Of a DNA stretch of 23,589 nucleotides, positions 1 to 9,482 are shown one piece after another. The stretch spans positions 1 to 23,589 of the forward strand of contig CALBAX010000123.1 in assembly GCA_937926875.1 (NCBI GenBank). Direction: 5' to 3'. Source of the stretch: an uncultured Desulfovibrio sp. Lineage in GTDB: Bacteria > Desulfobacterota > Desulfovibrionia > Desulfovibrionales > Desulfovibrionaceae. Both the position numbers and the translations under genes were made by a program. How positions within the stretch are numbered: the stretch's first letter is position 1; each line of letters opens with the position of its first letter. The notes below the pieces were generated by a model. It made no database searches, was not told where the DNA came from, and saw nothing but the letters and a program-made list of their open reading frames with translations.

Positions 1-1
1 C

Positions 2-334
2 GCCATGCTGCTCATGCTGGGCATGCAGGTCATGGGGCTGGGGGTCGTGGCGGCCGGGCTGGCCGGTACGCATCTGCCGGGCCGGGGCGTCAGCCTGCTG
101 GCACGTCTGGCCTCCCGTGACAGGCTGGCTTTCGTGGCACTGGCCTTTCTGGTGCTCTTCATATCCTGCTACGGCTATTGCTTCTCTGCATGGTCCGGTG
201 CCGGTTACGGTGATATGGCATCGCCCTTCGTGGACAATCTGAGCATCCTCGCCATCGTCTTCGGCGCCATGGCTGTGTTTTCCTTCATGCTGGCCTTCAT
301 CATCGCTGTGTGCAAGGAATTTTCCTCTAAATAG
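2..334 (+). CDS. C-terminal part of a membrane protein, probably a GT2 glycosyltransferase tail (partial)
   Basis: The reading frame is open to the left edge of the window, so this is probably the 3' end of a longer gene; the first in-frame ATG is at position 5. The visible ~110 residues contain a hydrophobic helix at the start (LLMLGMQVMGLGVV), a basic linker, and two further helices (LAFVALAFLVLFISCY and LSILAIVFGAMAVFSFMLAF), ending in a short charged tail. This pattern (helix, basic loop, two-helix hairpin) resembles the C-terminal membrane anchor of DPM1/GtrB-like family 2 glycosyltransferases, but the catalytic domain is outside the window, so the assignment is inference. The next gene starts 14 bases downstream on the same strand and encodes another membrane protein, which fits a sugar-transfer operon. 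Base composition is high in G+C, in sharp contrast to that next gene. Confidence 0.5.
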   Translation, partial: AMLLMLGMQVMGLGVVAAGLAGTHLPGRGVSLLARLASRDRLAFVALAFLVLFISCYGYCFSAWSGAGYGDMASPFVDNLSILAIVFGAMAVFSFMLAFIIAVCKEFSSK

Positions 335-348
335 ATTTTTGAAGTGCG

Positions 349-1509
349 ATGACTAAAAAAATAAGAAAATATATTGTCAAATTCATATCTATATATTTAT
401 TGCTTATTTCTATTTGTTGCTCTTTGTTGTTTTTGAGTTTTTCCTTAGATGGAGATATAGAGACTAATGCTTCTATAGGAATTTGTGAAATATCCAATGG
501 GGAGATATATCCAAAAGTTCTTGAGCATTATCTGCCGATGCCATGGACATATTTTTTAAGTTCATGGGCCCATTACTTACAACAGGATAGATTTACTGAC
601 CGTGAAATGCTCAAGGCCGTAATAGCACCAGGGAATAATATTTTTGAGCGAGCCATGGTTCCAGAATATGGACGTTATTGGCATGGGTATCTCGTGGTTT
701 TGCGTCCGATTTTGATGTTTTTCCCTTATGAAGAAATAAAATATATTGGATTGATTATTCATATTTTGGGCATAAGTATAATTTATTTTTCTGTAAAGAG
801 GATTTCGGCTTTTTTAGCGAAAGGATTGGTAGTTTCTTTTTTTCTTTATGGATGGCTTACTGCATGGTTATCTTTTCAATTTTATTCAACATATTTTATT
901 GTTTATATTGCAGGAAGTTTGGCGACGAGGATAAGGGAAGAGACATATCCAATATTTTTCTTTATAACTGGGATGATTGTAGCTTTTTTAGATTTACTGT
1001 CAGTACCATTGCTGACATTGGGAATTCCATTGCTTATTATTTATGCAAAAGAAGAAAGAATTACTTTGATGCATATTCTTTTGTATTGTATTTTATGGTG
1101 GATAGGGTATGGATTATTCTGGATAGCAAAACCATTGATAGCAACATATATTCTTCAGCAGGATATTATTGCTGATTTTTATCATCAGGCAATCTATAGA
1201 ATCGGAGGTTCTAGTCCCCGGCCAGCAGAAATACCGATATGGCTTCAGGCTATGACTTTGAATGGGCGTGTATTGATTGGTCTCGTTCCAATCTTTCTTT
1301 ATTTCCGGAAAAAAATTTTTTGGAATATAAACTGTGGGATGCCATTGCTCTTTATAGGGGGGATGCCTGTTTTATGGGTATGCATTTTGGCAAATTATTC
1401 TGCAATTCATTACTGGTTTATAGCACGGATATTTATGATCAGTTGTTTTACCCTACTTGTTTATATCTATAAAATAAATAATTATAAAAATAATCATGGC
1501 GATATTTAA
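349..1509 (+). CDS. Polytopic membrane protein of unknown function in AT-rich DNA
   Basis: 386 residues with a short basic N-terminus (MTKKIRKY) followed by a membrane helix, an extracytoplasmic loop of ~100 residues, and then about eight or nine further hydrophobic segments. I do not recognise the family with certainty. The layout, with a large first periplasmic loop and many helices, resembles GT-C type lipid-linked sugar transferases or polysaccharide-locus membrane proteins. The loop holds a distinctive YGRYWHGY segment followed by VLRPIL (around residues 106-120). The gene is strikingly AT-rich, with many ATA, TTA and TTT codons, while every other gene in the window is GC-rich; this suggests horizontal acquisition. 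No convincing ribosome binding site is seen (GAAGTGCG precedes the ATG). It overlaps the start of the following gene by 14 bases. A role in cell-surface glycan synthesis is inferred from architecture and the upstream neighbour only. Confidence 0.75.
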   Translation: MTKKIRKYIVKFISIYLLLISICCSLLFLSFSLDGDIETNASIGICEISNGEIYPKVLEHYLPMPWTYFLSSWAHYLQQDRFTDREMLKAVIAPGNNIFERAMVPEYGRYWHGYLVVLRPILMFFPYEEIKYIGLIIHILGISIIYFSVKRISAFLAKGLVVSFFLYGWLTAWLSFQFYSTYFIVYIAGSLATRIREETYPIFFFITGMIVAFLDLLSVPLLTLGIPLLIIYAKEERITLMHILLYCILWWIGYGLFWIAKPLIATYILQQDIIADFYHQAIYRIGGSSPRPAEIPIWLQAMTLNGRVLIGLVPIFLYFRKKIFWNINCGMPLLFIGGMPVLWVCILANYSAIHYWFIARIFMISCFTLLVYIYKINNYKNNHGDI

Positions 1510-1948
1510 TAATAAATTACAGAGATTTTTACTGTCTATTGCATTAGTTTGCCTCTGGATGTTCCCTTTGCCCTCCGTGGCCTCCCCCCTGGGGACAGAC
1601 AGCTTTTTCACAGTGGACATCCCCGAAGGCTGGACCATCGAGGCCCAGGACAAGGGCTCCGTGACCATGCTTTCCCCGGATGCCGGCATCATGGTGAGCC
1701 TGGTGACAGGCCTCAACGGTGCGCGAAGCCGTGCCGACATCGTGGAGGAGTACCGCAAGATGCTGGACGCGCCGGATGTCCGCCCCCGGGCCGATGATGT
1801 CTACGAGATGCAGGGCCACGCGGGGAACATCCCCATGCGGGGCGTGCTCGCTCTGGGCGCTGACCGGCATGTGCTCGTCCTGCTGGCCGGGAACGTGGAT
1901 GATGCCCAGGCACAGGCCATCGTGGATTCGCTGGCCCTGAAAAAATAG
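1496..1948 (+). CDS. Small exported protein with signal peptide (DcrB/PsbP-like fold possible)
   Basis: 150 residues. The N-terminus is a typical Sec signal peptide: basic NNKLQR, hydrophobic FLLSIALVCLWMF, then a cleavage-like site near SVAS-PLG (about residue 30). The mature part (~120 residues) begins FFTVDIPEGWTIEAQ, a pattern seen in small periplasmic or lipoprotein domains of the DcrB/PsbP type, where a strand with a conserved PxGW is followed by further beta strands. No catalytic residues are evident and the function is unknown. The start overlaps the AT-rich gene by 14 bases with no clear Shine-Dalgarno site, so translational coupling is possible; an internal ATG at 1559 would destroy most of the signal peptide and is less likely. 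The first ~17 codons are AT-rich and the rest GC-rich, so a compositional boundary falls inside the signal peptide. Confidence 0.7.
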   Translation: MAIFNNKLQRFLLSIALVCLWMFPLPSVASPLGTDSFFTVDIPEGWTIEAQDKGSVTMLSPDAGIMVSLVTGLNGARSRADIVEEYRKMLDAPDVRPRADDVYEMQGHAGNIPMRGVLALGADRHVLVLLAGNVDDAQAQAIVDSLALKK

Positions 1949-2039
1949 GTTGCTGTCTGTGCCTGTGCCCTGATGGGCGGGGCACAACAGGCAGGCAGAA
2001 AGACCGCTGCCCCTTGGGGGACAGGGAAGACCGAATGCG

Positions 2040-2076
2040 AAAAAAGACCGTCGTCCCCGGGATGGCGGTCTTTTTT
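2040..2076. terminator. Bidirectional rho-independent terminator
   Basis: An 11-base arm AAAAAAGACCG (2040-2050) pairs perfectly with CGGTCTTTTTT (2066-2076) around a 15-base loop. It has A-run/T-run symmetry, so it can act on either strand. It lies 92 bases after the exported-protein gene and probably ends that transcript. Confidence 0.85.
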
Positions 2077-2360
2077 ATGGCAGGGAAGAAGGCTCCGTAC
2101 AGGGCTGCCCCGGCAGGCAGCAGTCCGCAGCGGAGGAGGGGGCGTCCGGCCTGGGGCCATGCCCGCTGCTGTCATCATGGCACGGGGCCGGACAGGCCTG
2201 ATGAGAAGGCTGGCGGCGTCGTGCGGGCCGTAGATAACGGCGCGGGGAGGGCGGCGGTCATGGTACAGGTGCGGCTGTGTCCGGAAAGGCCGCTGCCCTG
2301 CGGAAATGCGGCTCCCGGCCCCTTGTGGGGCGTGTGTAATGGGTATATGCTCCAAAAATT

Positions 2361-2399
2361 CCGCCTGCCGCTGGCGTGAGCAGGCGGCGCACCGTTTTT
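2361..2399 (+). promoter_or_regulatory. Hairpin with short T-run in the ilvA leader
   Basis: CCGCCTGC (2361-2368) pairs with GCAGGCGG (2380-2387) around an 11-base loop. TTTTT follows at 2395-2399, three bases before the ilvA Shine-Dalgarno site. The gap between stem and T-run (CGCACCG) is longer than in a standard terminator. It could be a weak terminator, an attenuator or a mRNA-stability stem. No Ile/Val/Leu-rich leader peptide is apparent beside it. Confidence 0.4.
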
Positions 2400-2401
2400 A
2401 C

Positions 2402-2407
2402 AAGGGA
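2402..2407 (+). promoter_or_regulatory. ilvA ribosome binding site (decides the start)
   Basis: AAGGGA ends on the first base of an in-frame ATG at 2407, so that ATG cannot use it. The ATG at 2416 is 8 bases downstream and is therefore the preferred ilvA start. Confidence 0.7.
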
Positions 2408-2415
2408 TGTTTTCC

Positions 2416-3957
2416 ATGTCGAATCATAGCGAGTACCTGAACAAGGTGTTGTTGAGCCGGGTCTACGACGTGGCCGTCGAGACCCCGCTGGATGAGGCCG
2501 TGAGCCTTTCCCGCCGCCTGGGCAACCGTGTGCTGCTCAAGCGGGACGACCTGCAGCCTGTGTTTTCCTTCAAGCTGCGCGGCGCCTACAACAAGATGGC
2601 CCGCCTTTCCCCCGAAGAACTGCGCCGCGGCGTCATCGCCGCCTCGGCCGGCAACCATGCCCAGGGCGTGGCCCTGGCCGCCCGCCGTCTGGGATGTGAA
2701 GCCGTCATCGTCATGCCCGTGACCACGCCCGCCATCAAGGTGGATGCCGTGCGCCGCCTGGGCGGACAGGTGGTGCTGTTCGGCGAGTCTTTCAGCGATG
2801 CCTGGCGGCATACGCTGGATCTCATCAAGGAGACCGGCTACGTGTTCATCCCGCCTTTTGACGACCCCGATGTCATCGCCGGACAGGGCACCATCGGCAT
2901 GGAGATCCTGCGTCAGCATCCCGACCCCATTCACGCCATTTTCGTGCCCATCGGCGGGGGCGGACTTGCCGCCGGCGTGGCCGCCTATGTGAAGAACCTG
3001 CGCCCCGAGATCCGCGTCATCGGCGTGGAACCCGTGGACTCCGACGCCATGCGCCGTTCCATCATGGCCGGCCACCGCGTGGAGCTCAAGGACGTGGGCC
3101 TGTTCGCCGACGGTGTGGCCGTGAAGCTGGTGGGCGAGGAGACCTTCGCCCTCTGCCGCGACCTGCTGGACGACATCATCACCGTGGACACGGACGCCAT
3201 CTGCGGCGCCATCAAGGACATCTTCGAGGATACCCGCGTGGTGGCCGAACCGGCCGGCGCGCTGGCCCTGGCCGGTCTGCGTGCCTATGCCCGCGCGGGC
3301 AACCTGCGCGACACCACCCTGGTGGCCGTGGTCAGCGGCGCCAACATGAATTTCGACCGCCTGAGCCATGTGGCCGAGCGGGCTCGTTTCGGTGCCAACC
3401 GCGAAGCCCTGCTGGGCGTGACCATCCCCGAAAAGGCGGGCAGTTTCCGCCAGCTGGTGCAGGCCATCAGCAATCGCAACATCACCGAGCTGTGCACCCG
3501 CTTCGCCGACCCGGTCAACGCCCATGTGCTGGTGGGCATCGACATCAAGAACAGCGACGAGGTGGCCTCCGTGCTGGAAGACCTGCGGGCTGCCGGTTTC
3601 AGCGCCTGCGACCTCACGGACAACGAACTGGCCAAACTGCATCTGCGCCATATGGTGGGTGGCAATGCGCCCCAGGTGCACAACGAGCGTCTGATCCGCT
3701 TCTTCTTCCCCGAGCGGCCCGGTGCCCTGCTCAACTTCATGGACGCCATGCGCGTGACCTACAACTTTACCCTGTTCCAGTACCGTTATCACGGGGCGGA
3801 CTTCGGCCGCGTGCTGCTGGGGGTGGAAGTGCCCGAGGAACGCCGTGAGGACTTCGAGGAATTCCTGACCCGCGTCGACCGCATGGGCTATCCGCATGTG
3901 GACGAGACCGACAACCCGGCCTACAAGATGTTCCTGGGCTGGCATCACGACGACTGA
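2416..3957 (+). CDS. ilvA: Threonine ammonia-lyase, biosynthetic (threonine deaminase)
   Basis: 513 residues, the usual length of the long biosynthetic enzyme (E. coli IlvA is ~514). It converts L-threonine to 2-oxobutanoate and ammonia in the cytoplasm, the first committed step of isoleucine synthesis. The PLP domain (~1-320) shows the Schiff-base lysine in SFKLRGAYNK (Lys53), the SAGNHAQG substrate-binding loop, and the glycine-rich phosphate-binding loop GGGGLAAG (near residue 180). Two C-terminal ACT-like regulatory modules follow: one from ~326 (LLGVTIPEKAGSF) and one from ~422 (RLIRFFFPERPGAL). Their presence implies allosteric inhibition by isoleucine and activation by valine, as known for this class, and distinguishes it from the short catabolic TdcB. 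It appears monocistronic, with terminator-like hairpins before and after it. The start is chosen from the Shine-Dalgarno spacing. Confidence 0.96.
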   Translation: MSNHSEYLNKVLLSRVYDVAVETPLDEAVSLSRRLGNRVLLKRDDLQPVFSFKLRGAYNKMARLSPEELRRGVIAASAGNHAQGVALAARRLGCEAVIVMPVTTPAIKVDAVRRLGGQVVLFGESFSDAWRHTLDLIKETGYVFIPPFDDPDVIAGQGTIGMEILRQHPDPIHAIFVPIGGGGLAAGVAAYVKNLRPEIRVIGVEPVDSDAMRRSIMAGHRVELKDVGLFADGVAVKLVGEETFALCRDLLDDIITVDTDAICGAIKDIFEDTRVVAEPAGALALAGLRAYARAGNLRDTTLVAVVSGANMNFDRLSHVAERARFGANREALLGVTIPEKAGSFRQLVQAISNRNITELCTRFADPVNAHVLVGIDIKNSDEVASVLEDLRAAGFSACDLTDNELAKLHLRHMVGGNAPQVHNERLIRFFFPERPGALLNFMDAMRVTYNFTLFQYRYHGADFGRVLLGVEVPEERREDFEEFLTRVDRMGYPHVDETDNPAYKMFLGWHHDD

Positions 3958-3989
3958 TGCCGGCCTGCACGGGCAGGTCGTGATGTTTT

Positions 3990-4021
3990 CAGGGGGCCGC
4001 TCCTTCGGGGGCGGCCCCCTG
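3990..4021 (+). terminator. Strong G+C hairpin after ilvA
   Basis: CAGGGGGCCGC (3990-4000) pairs with GCGGCCCCCTG (4011-4021) around a short loop containing TTCG. This is a very stable stem 33 bases past the ilvA stop. There is no T-run, so termination may be weak or rely on the stem alone. The rest of the gap up to 4252 shows no gene. Confidence 0.6.
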
Positions 4022-4178
4022 CTGTCCACAGGGGCAGGGCGCTCCGACAGTACCGGAGAAAAAGGGCGGCATGACAGGTGCCGGCATAGTTTACCCTTCC
4101 TGCATCGGGAGGGCCGCAGCGCATCACGTCCGTGACGGGGCCTTTATTCGTCTGTCCCTGCCTCCCGGGCCGTCGTCA

Positions 4179-4207
4179 TTGACAAGCCGGGACAGTTGGC
4201 CGAACAT
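4179..4207 (+). promoter_or_regulatory. Possible sigma-70 promoter for rel/spoT
   Basis: A perfect -35 TTGACA (4179-4184) is followed after 17 bases by GAACAT (4202-4207), which matches only three of six consensus -10 positions. It lies ~46 bases before the proposed start codon. The -10 is weak, so this is tentative. Confidence 0.3.
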
Positions 4208-4252
4208 GGACAAAACCGGTATCGTCAACTTTTTACCGTCTGGCAGGACGCT

Positions 4253-6412
<2,160 letters not shown>

Positions 6413-6467
6413 GGGCCACATGGCCGCCTGCCATGGCGCAGCCCTTTCCCGTCAGGGAGCATATGCA

Positions 6468-6493
6468 GGGGACACCGCAAGGTGTCCCCTTTA
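6468..6493 (+). terminator. Rho-independent terminator of rel/spoT
   Basis: GGGGACACC (6468-6476) and GGTGTCCCC (6481-6489) form a perfect 9-bp stem closed by a GCAA tetraloop, followed by TTTAT. It lies 55 bases after the rel stop codon. Confidence 0.85.
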
Positions 6494-6750
6494 TCGTTGG
6501 CACCCCGTGACAGTTTTGGGCAACTATTTGCCAGGAACGGGTCTGTACCCGTCAGCCGTGGCGGCGTATCCCGGTAAGCACAGGACAAGGGACCCTTTCC
6601 CGGCCGTGATCTGCCTGAAGGGCAGGCCCTGCCGGGCTGCGCCCACGGGGAGCAGGCCGTCATGACCATTGGGGGGGCACTGTTCCCCGGGATGGCGGCA
6701 GCGGGCCATTCCCATGCCGGGGCATCCGGCACAACCGTTGGATATATCGT

Positions 6751-6756
6751 GGGGAG
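6751..6756 (+). promoter_or_regulatory. Ribosome binding site deciding the CMD start
   Basis: GGGGAG followed by AACC and then ATG at 6761 gives a strong, correctly spaced site. It favours this start over the in-frame ATG at 6662. Confidence 0.7.
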
Positions 6757-6760
6757 AACC

Positions 6761-7519
6761 ATGGACAGGATGCGGAAAGCAGAGGCATACAGGAAGGAAC
6801 TGGGAAAGACGGGTGCGCCGGCACTGGCCGGGACGGATCCCGAACTGTGGGCCATCCGGGAGCGTCTGGAACATGGCGAGATCGCCGGACAGGGCTGCCT
6901 GGATGCGCGTCAGCGCCGCCTCATCACGCTGGTCGTCCTGGCTGCCATCCAGACGCCGGAGGGGATCGGGGAAGAGACCCGGGCCGCCCTGCATCAGGGC
7001 GTGCGCCCCGAAGAGATCCGCGAGGCCCTGTACCAGTGCGCGCCCTATATCGGCTTCCCGCGGACGGAAGCGGCCCTGCGCCATGCGGATGCCGCCCTGG
7101 AGGCCGCCGGGATAGCCCTGCCCCTGCCAGAAGGCGGCACGGTGAGCGAAGAAGACCGCTTTGAAAAAGGCTTTGCCGTGCAGACCGGCATTTTCGGGGA
7201 TGCCATCAGCAAGATGCACGCGTCGGCCCCCGAGGGGCAGCGGGAGATCCTCGTCCGCCATCTTTCCGCGTTCTGTTTTGGCGACATCTATACGCGCACG
7301 GGGCTGGATCTGCCGCTGCGGGAACTGCTGACCTTCTGCATCATCAGCGCGCTGGGCGGCTGCGAGGCCCAGGTCAGGGCCCATGTGCAGGGCAATGCCG
7401 CCGTGGGCAACAGCAAGCAGCTGCTGGTGGATGCCCTGTTGCAGATGCTGCCCTGCATCGGCTTCCCCCGCACGCTCAACGCCCTTGCCTGCGTCAACAG
7501 CGTGCTGCCCGAAGCCTAG
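6761..7519 (+). CDS. Carboxymuconolactone decarboxylase (CMD) family protein, two CMD domains
   Basis: 252 residues made of two tandem alpha-helical CMD/AhpD-like modules. The first (~27-110) has RQRRLITLVVLAAI and then EEIREALYQCAPYIGFPRTEAAL. The second (~155-245) has LRELLTFCIISALGGCEAQVRAHVQG and LLQMLPCIGFPRTLNAL. The paired 'IGFPR...A' segments mark the domain duplication. Family members include gamma-carboxymuconolactone decarboxylases and AhpD-type peroxidase partners. The second module keeps Cys and His in GGCEAQVRAH, four residues apart rather than in the AhpD-type CxxC spacing, and the first module lacks this pair. The substrate cannot be predicted. An AraC regulator (7688-8629, opposite strand) and a cupin (8912-9319) lie nearby, an association often seen with CMD proteins in small redox or aldehyde-response clusters. 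It is convergent with the regulator gene, with a possible hairpin between them. Confidence 0.85.
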   Translation: MDRMRKAEAYRKELGKTGAPALAGTDPELWAIRERLEHGEIAGQGCLDARQRRLITLVVLAAIQTPEGIGEETRAALHQGVRPEEIREALYQCAPYIGFPRTEAALRHADAALEAAGIALPLPEGGTVSEEDRFEKGFAVQTGIFGDAISKMHASAPEGQREILVRHLSAFCFGDIYTRTGLDLPLRELLTFCIISALGGCEAQVRAHVQGNAAVGNSKQLLVDALLQMLPCIGFPRTLNALACVNSVLPEA

Positions 7520-7642
7520 AACGCCCGGGCAGGAGGACAGCGTCCCCGTGTGTCCCGGCTGTGTTCTTGTTGCCGGAACATGCGGAGGCTGTGGGATGGT
7601 CTTGAAGACAGGATGGATGCGGCCTGGGCGGGGACGGGTACC

Positions 7643-7665
7643 GCCGGCCTGAGGCATGGGCCGGC
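7643..7665. terminator. Possible hairpin between convergent CMD and araC genes
   Basis: GCCGGCC (7643-7649) and GGCCGGC (7659-7665) form a 7-bp stem with a 9-base loop. No T-run follows on either strand. The location between two convergent genes suggests a transcript end, but the signal is weak. Confidence 0.3.
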
Positions 7666-7687
7666 CCGCAGGCGGATGGCGCGCGTC

Positions 7688-8629
7688 CTAAAGGCCGCCT
7701 GCCCCGGCTTCCTCCAAAGGGGCAAGCGCGCGTTTCCGCTGGATGTCCCGGTGGGGCGGTTCGCCGAACATGCGTTTGTACTCCCTGCTGAACTGGGTCA
7801 CGCTCTCATAGCCCACGGAAAGGGCTGCCGAGGCCGCCCGCATGTCTTCCATGAGCATCAGGCGCTGGGCCTCGTGGAGCCTGAGCTGCTTCAGGTATTG
7901 CAGGGGGCTCAGGCCGGTGACGGTCTTGAAATGACGATGGAGCGTGGACAGCGACATGCCCACCTGCCGCGCCAGGCTCTCCATGCGTACCGGGGCCCCC
8001 AGGTCCCGGCGCAGGATGGAGACGGCCCGCAAGACCTGGCTGTTCTGGGATCCCTGGGCATAGAGGCTGCGCAGCACATGGCCCAGGGGGCCGATCAGCA
8101 GCAGGTAGTGCAGCTCCTGCATGACCATGGGCGCGCGGATGGCGATCTGTTCCGGCTTGTCCAGCAGTTCGGCCAGGCGCAGCACGGCTTCCAGAAATTC
8201 CGGCTCGGCATCTGCCACGGCCACGCCGGGGCCGTCTTCCTGCGGAGCTTTGCCCGCAGGCCGCATCCTGAGCATGAGGTCCGTCAGTACCTGTCTGTCC
8301 AGATAAAAGAAGAGGGAGAGGAAGGGCTGCCCGGGGGCCGTATCGAAGAAGGAAGACGAGCTGGGCATGTCGATGCCGGAGACCAGGAACTGGCCCCGCC
8401 GGAAGACGAATTCCTGCGAACCGATGAGCGAGCGCTTGCTCCCCTGGACGATGACGGACACCAGCGGCCTTTCGAAACAGCGGTCAGGTGCGGGCGGGTC
8501 TTCCCGCCGGACGAGCATCAGACCGTCGATGGGGCTGGGGCGGATCTCCGGGGCGGGAAGATGCCGCATCAGGATGTCTTTCAGGGCGGCAAGGATATCT
8601 TCTTTGATGGACAGGGCTGAGGATGACAT
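7688..8629 (-). CDS. AraC-family transcriptional regulator (AraC_N type, YqhC-like)
   Basis: 313 residues from the ATG at 8629, which is preceded on the minus strand by GGAGG six bases upstream; the frame stays open further but without a better start. The N-terminal ~200 residues (PLVSVIVQGSKRSLIG, FLVSGIDMPSSSSF) match the AraC_N domain found in YqhC-like regulators. The C-terminal ~100 residues are the paired helix-turn-helix DNA-binding domain: first HTH in MESLARQVGMSLSTLHRHFK, second in AASAALSVGYESVTQFSREYKRMFG, ending with the usual PHRDIQ segment. It is probably a ligand-responsive activator acting on the divergent cupin gene and perhaps the convergent CMD gene. YqhC-type relatives respond to reactive aldehydes, but the inducer here is not known. 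Confidence 0.93.
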   Translation of the reverse strand: MSSSALSIKEDILAALKDILMRHLPAPEIRPSPIDGLMLVRREDPPAPDRCFERPLVSVIVQGSKRSLIGSQEFVFRRGQFLVSGIDMPSSSSFFDTAPGQPFLSLFFYLDRQVLTDLMLRMRPAGKAPQEDGPGVAVADAEPEFLEAVLRLAELLDKPEQIAIRAPMVMQELHYLLLIGPLGHVLRSLYAQGSQNSQVLRAVSILRRDLGAPVRMESLARQVGMSLSTLHRHFKTVTGLSPLQYLKQLRLHEAQRLMLMEDMRAASAALSVGYESVTQFSREYKRMFGEPPHRDIQRKRALAPLEEAGAGGL

Positions 8630-8911
8630 GAGGACCTCCGGTTCGGGCTGCCTGCCAGTGTACCGAAAAGACGGCGGGGAGAGAAGAGGCCGCCCATGCT
8701 GCCCGCAGGCAGAGGGCATGGATGGGCAAGAGCGCCGGGGGCTGCCTTTCCAGCCATCGAGGCAAGGCGCTGTCTTTCTCCAATGCCAAGGCAGGAGGAC
8801 GGGAACGACGGCGGGGAAGCGACCTGCCCGGCCGGGGATGGGGGGCGGCGTATCCGCACGTCCGGCTGGACGGGCATGACATTTCACGATCAACAACAAA
8901 AGGGAACGACC
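8630..8911. promoter_or_regulatory. Divergent intergenic region between araC regulator and cupin
   Basis: 282 bases between two genes read in opposite directions, so it must hold both promoters and probably the AraC-family operator. I could not identify a convincing sigma-70 promoter or a clean direct-repeat operator by eye. The araC ribosome binding site (CCTCC on the plus strand, 8635-8639) and the cupin site (AGGGA, 8901-8905) mark the edges. Confidence 0.5.
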
Positions 8912-9319
8912 ATGCAGGAAAACAGGGGGCCTTTCGCCCGGGGCGGTGCCAACACGGCCTATGCCCGGTATTTTGTCGGCAACAGCTATTTGAACATGCT
9001 CTCCACCCAAGGGGTCATCATCGGCAATGTGACCTTCGAACCGGGATGCCGCAACAACTGGCATATCCATGAGGCCGCCAGCGGTGGCGGGCAGATATTG
9101 CTCTGCACCTCCGGGCGCGGCTGGTATCAGGAGTGGGGCAAGCCCGCACGCGAGTTGCATGCGGGCGACGTGGTCCACATCCCCGCCGGGGTCAAGCACT
9201 GGCACGGTGCGGCCAGGGACAGCTGGTTCGTGCATCTGGCCGTGGAGGTCCCCGGTGAGGGCTGCCGTTCCCAGTGGCTGGAGCCTGTCAGCGAAGAGGA
9301 CTATGACCGTCTGCCCTAG
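8912..9319 (+). CDS. Small single-domain cupin protein
   Basis: 135 residues, starting at the ATG seven bases after AGGGA. The cupin barrel shows metal-ligand motif 1 as GCRNNWHIHEA (His at ~50 and ~52), followed by GQILLCTSGRGWYQEWG, and motif 2 as LHAGDVVHIPAGVKHWHGA. This histidine-rich arrangement fits a Mn/Fe/Ni-binding small cupin. It resembles the group annotated as cupin hydroxynitrile lyase-like or '(R)-mandelonitrile lyase', a label that probably does not reflect the true physiological role. It is divergent from the AraC regulator, and the CMD protein on the other side of that regulator is a frequent partner of such cupins. The reaction is unknown; cytoplasmic, no signal peptide. 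Confidence 0.9.
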   Translation: MQENRGPFARGGANTAYARYFVGNSYLNMLSTQGVIIGNVTFEPGCRNNWHIHEAASGGGQILLCTSGRGWYQEWGKPARELHAGDVVHIPAGVKHWHGAARDSWFVHLAVEVPGEGCRSQWLEPVSEEDYDRLP

Positions 9320-9388
9320 GCAGAAGCATCTTGCGTCCGGCGCTCACGGCGCCGCATGGGCCTGCCGGCAGCCGCCGGAAAACAGGAG

Positions 9389-9420
9389 GCCGCCGCTGTT
9401 CCTGCAAAAACAGCGGCGGC
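9389..9420. terminator. Very stable hairpin between convergent cupin and porin genes
   Basis: A perfect 12-bp stem, GCCGCCGCTGTT (9389-9400) with AACAGCGGCGGC (9409-9420), around an 8-base loop. On the minus strand it is followed by CTCCTGTTTTCC, so it best fits the end of the porin transcript. It also lies 69 bases past the cupin stop and may serve both genes. Confidence 0.65.
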
Positions 9421-9482
9421 ACGGTGCGCGCGGGAAGGAGAAGCACGCGCGGGGAGAGGGGCGGTGGCCCGCCCCGGGAGGG

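Larger units (their letters stand above)
1949..2415. other. Intergenic region upstream of ilvA
   Basis: About 460 bases without a supportable gene. It contains a strong bidirectional terminator (2040-2076) and a hairpin just ahead of ilvA (2361-2387). Short open frames exist on both strands but lack ribosome binding sites and recognisable products. No clear sigma-70 promoter for ilvA could be picked out by eye. Confidence 0.6.
6413..6760. other. Intergenic region between rel and the CMD gene
   Basis: About 350 bases. It holds the rel terminator (6468-6493) and then ~270 bases with no supportable gene. An ATG at 6662 opens the same frame as the following gene, but it has no good ribosome binding site and the extra residues look non-native. 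A G7 tract lies at 6670-6676. Confidence 0.5.

Noticed and set aside
2260..2379. Possible ilvA leader peptide beginning MVQVRLCPERP
   Set aside because: It has no isoleucine-rich run and no good ribosome binding site, so it does not fit a branched-chain attenuator.
2398..4029. Long minus-strand open frame opposite ilvA (and a similar one opposite rel, 4124-6421)
   Set aside because: High-G+C codon use leaves the antisense frame open; the products are His/Gly/Val-rich with no domains, while the plus-strand proteins are unmistakable.
6662..6760. Upstream ATG extending the CMD protein by 33 residues
   Set aside because: No Shine-Dalgarno site, and the extension contains low-complexity Gly/Ala residues; GGGGAG before the ATG at 6761 is much better.
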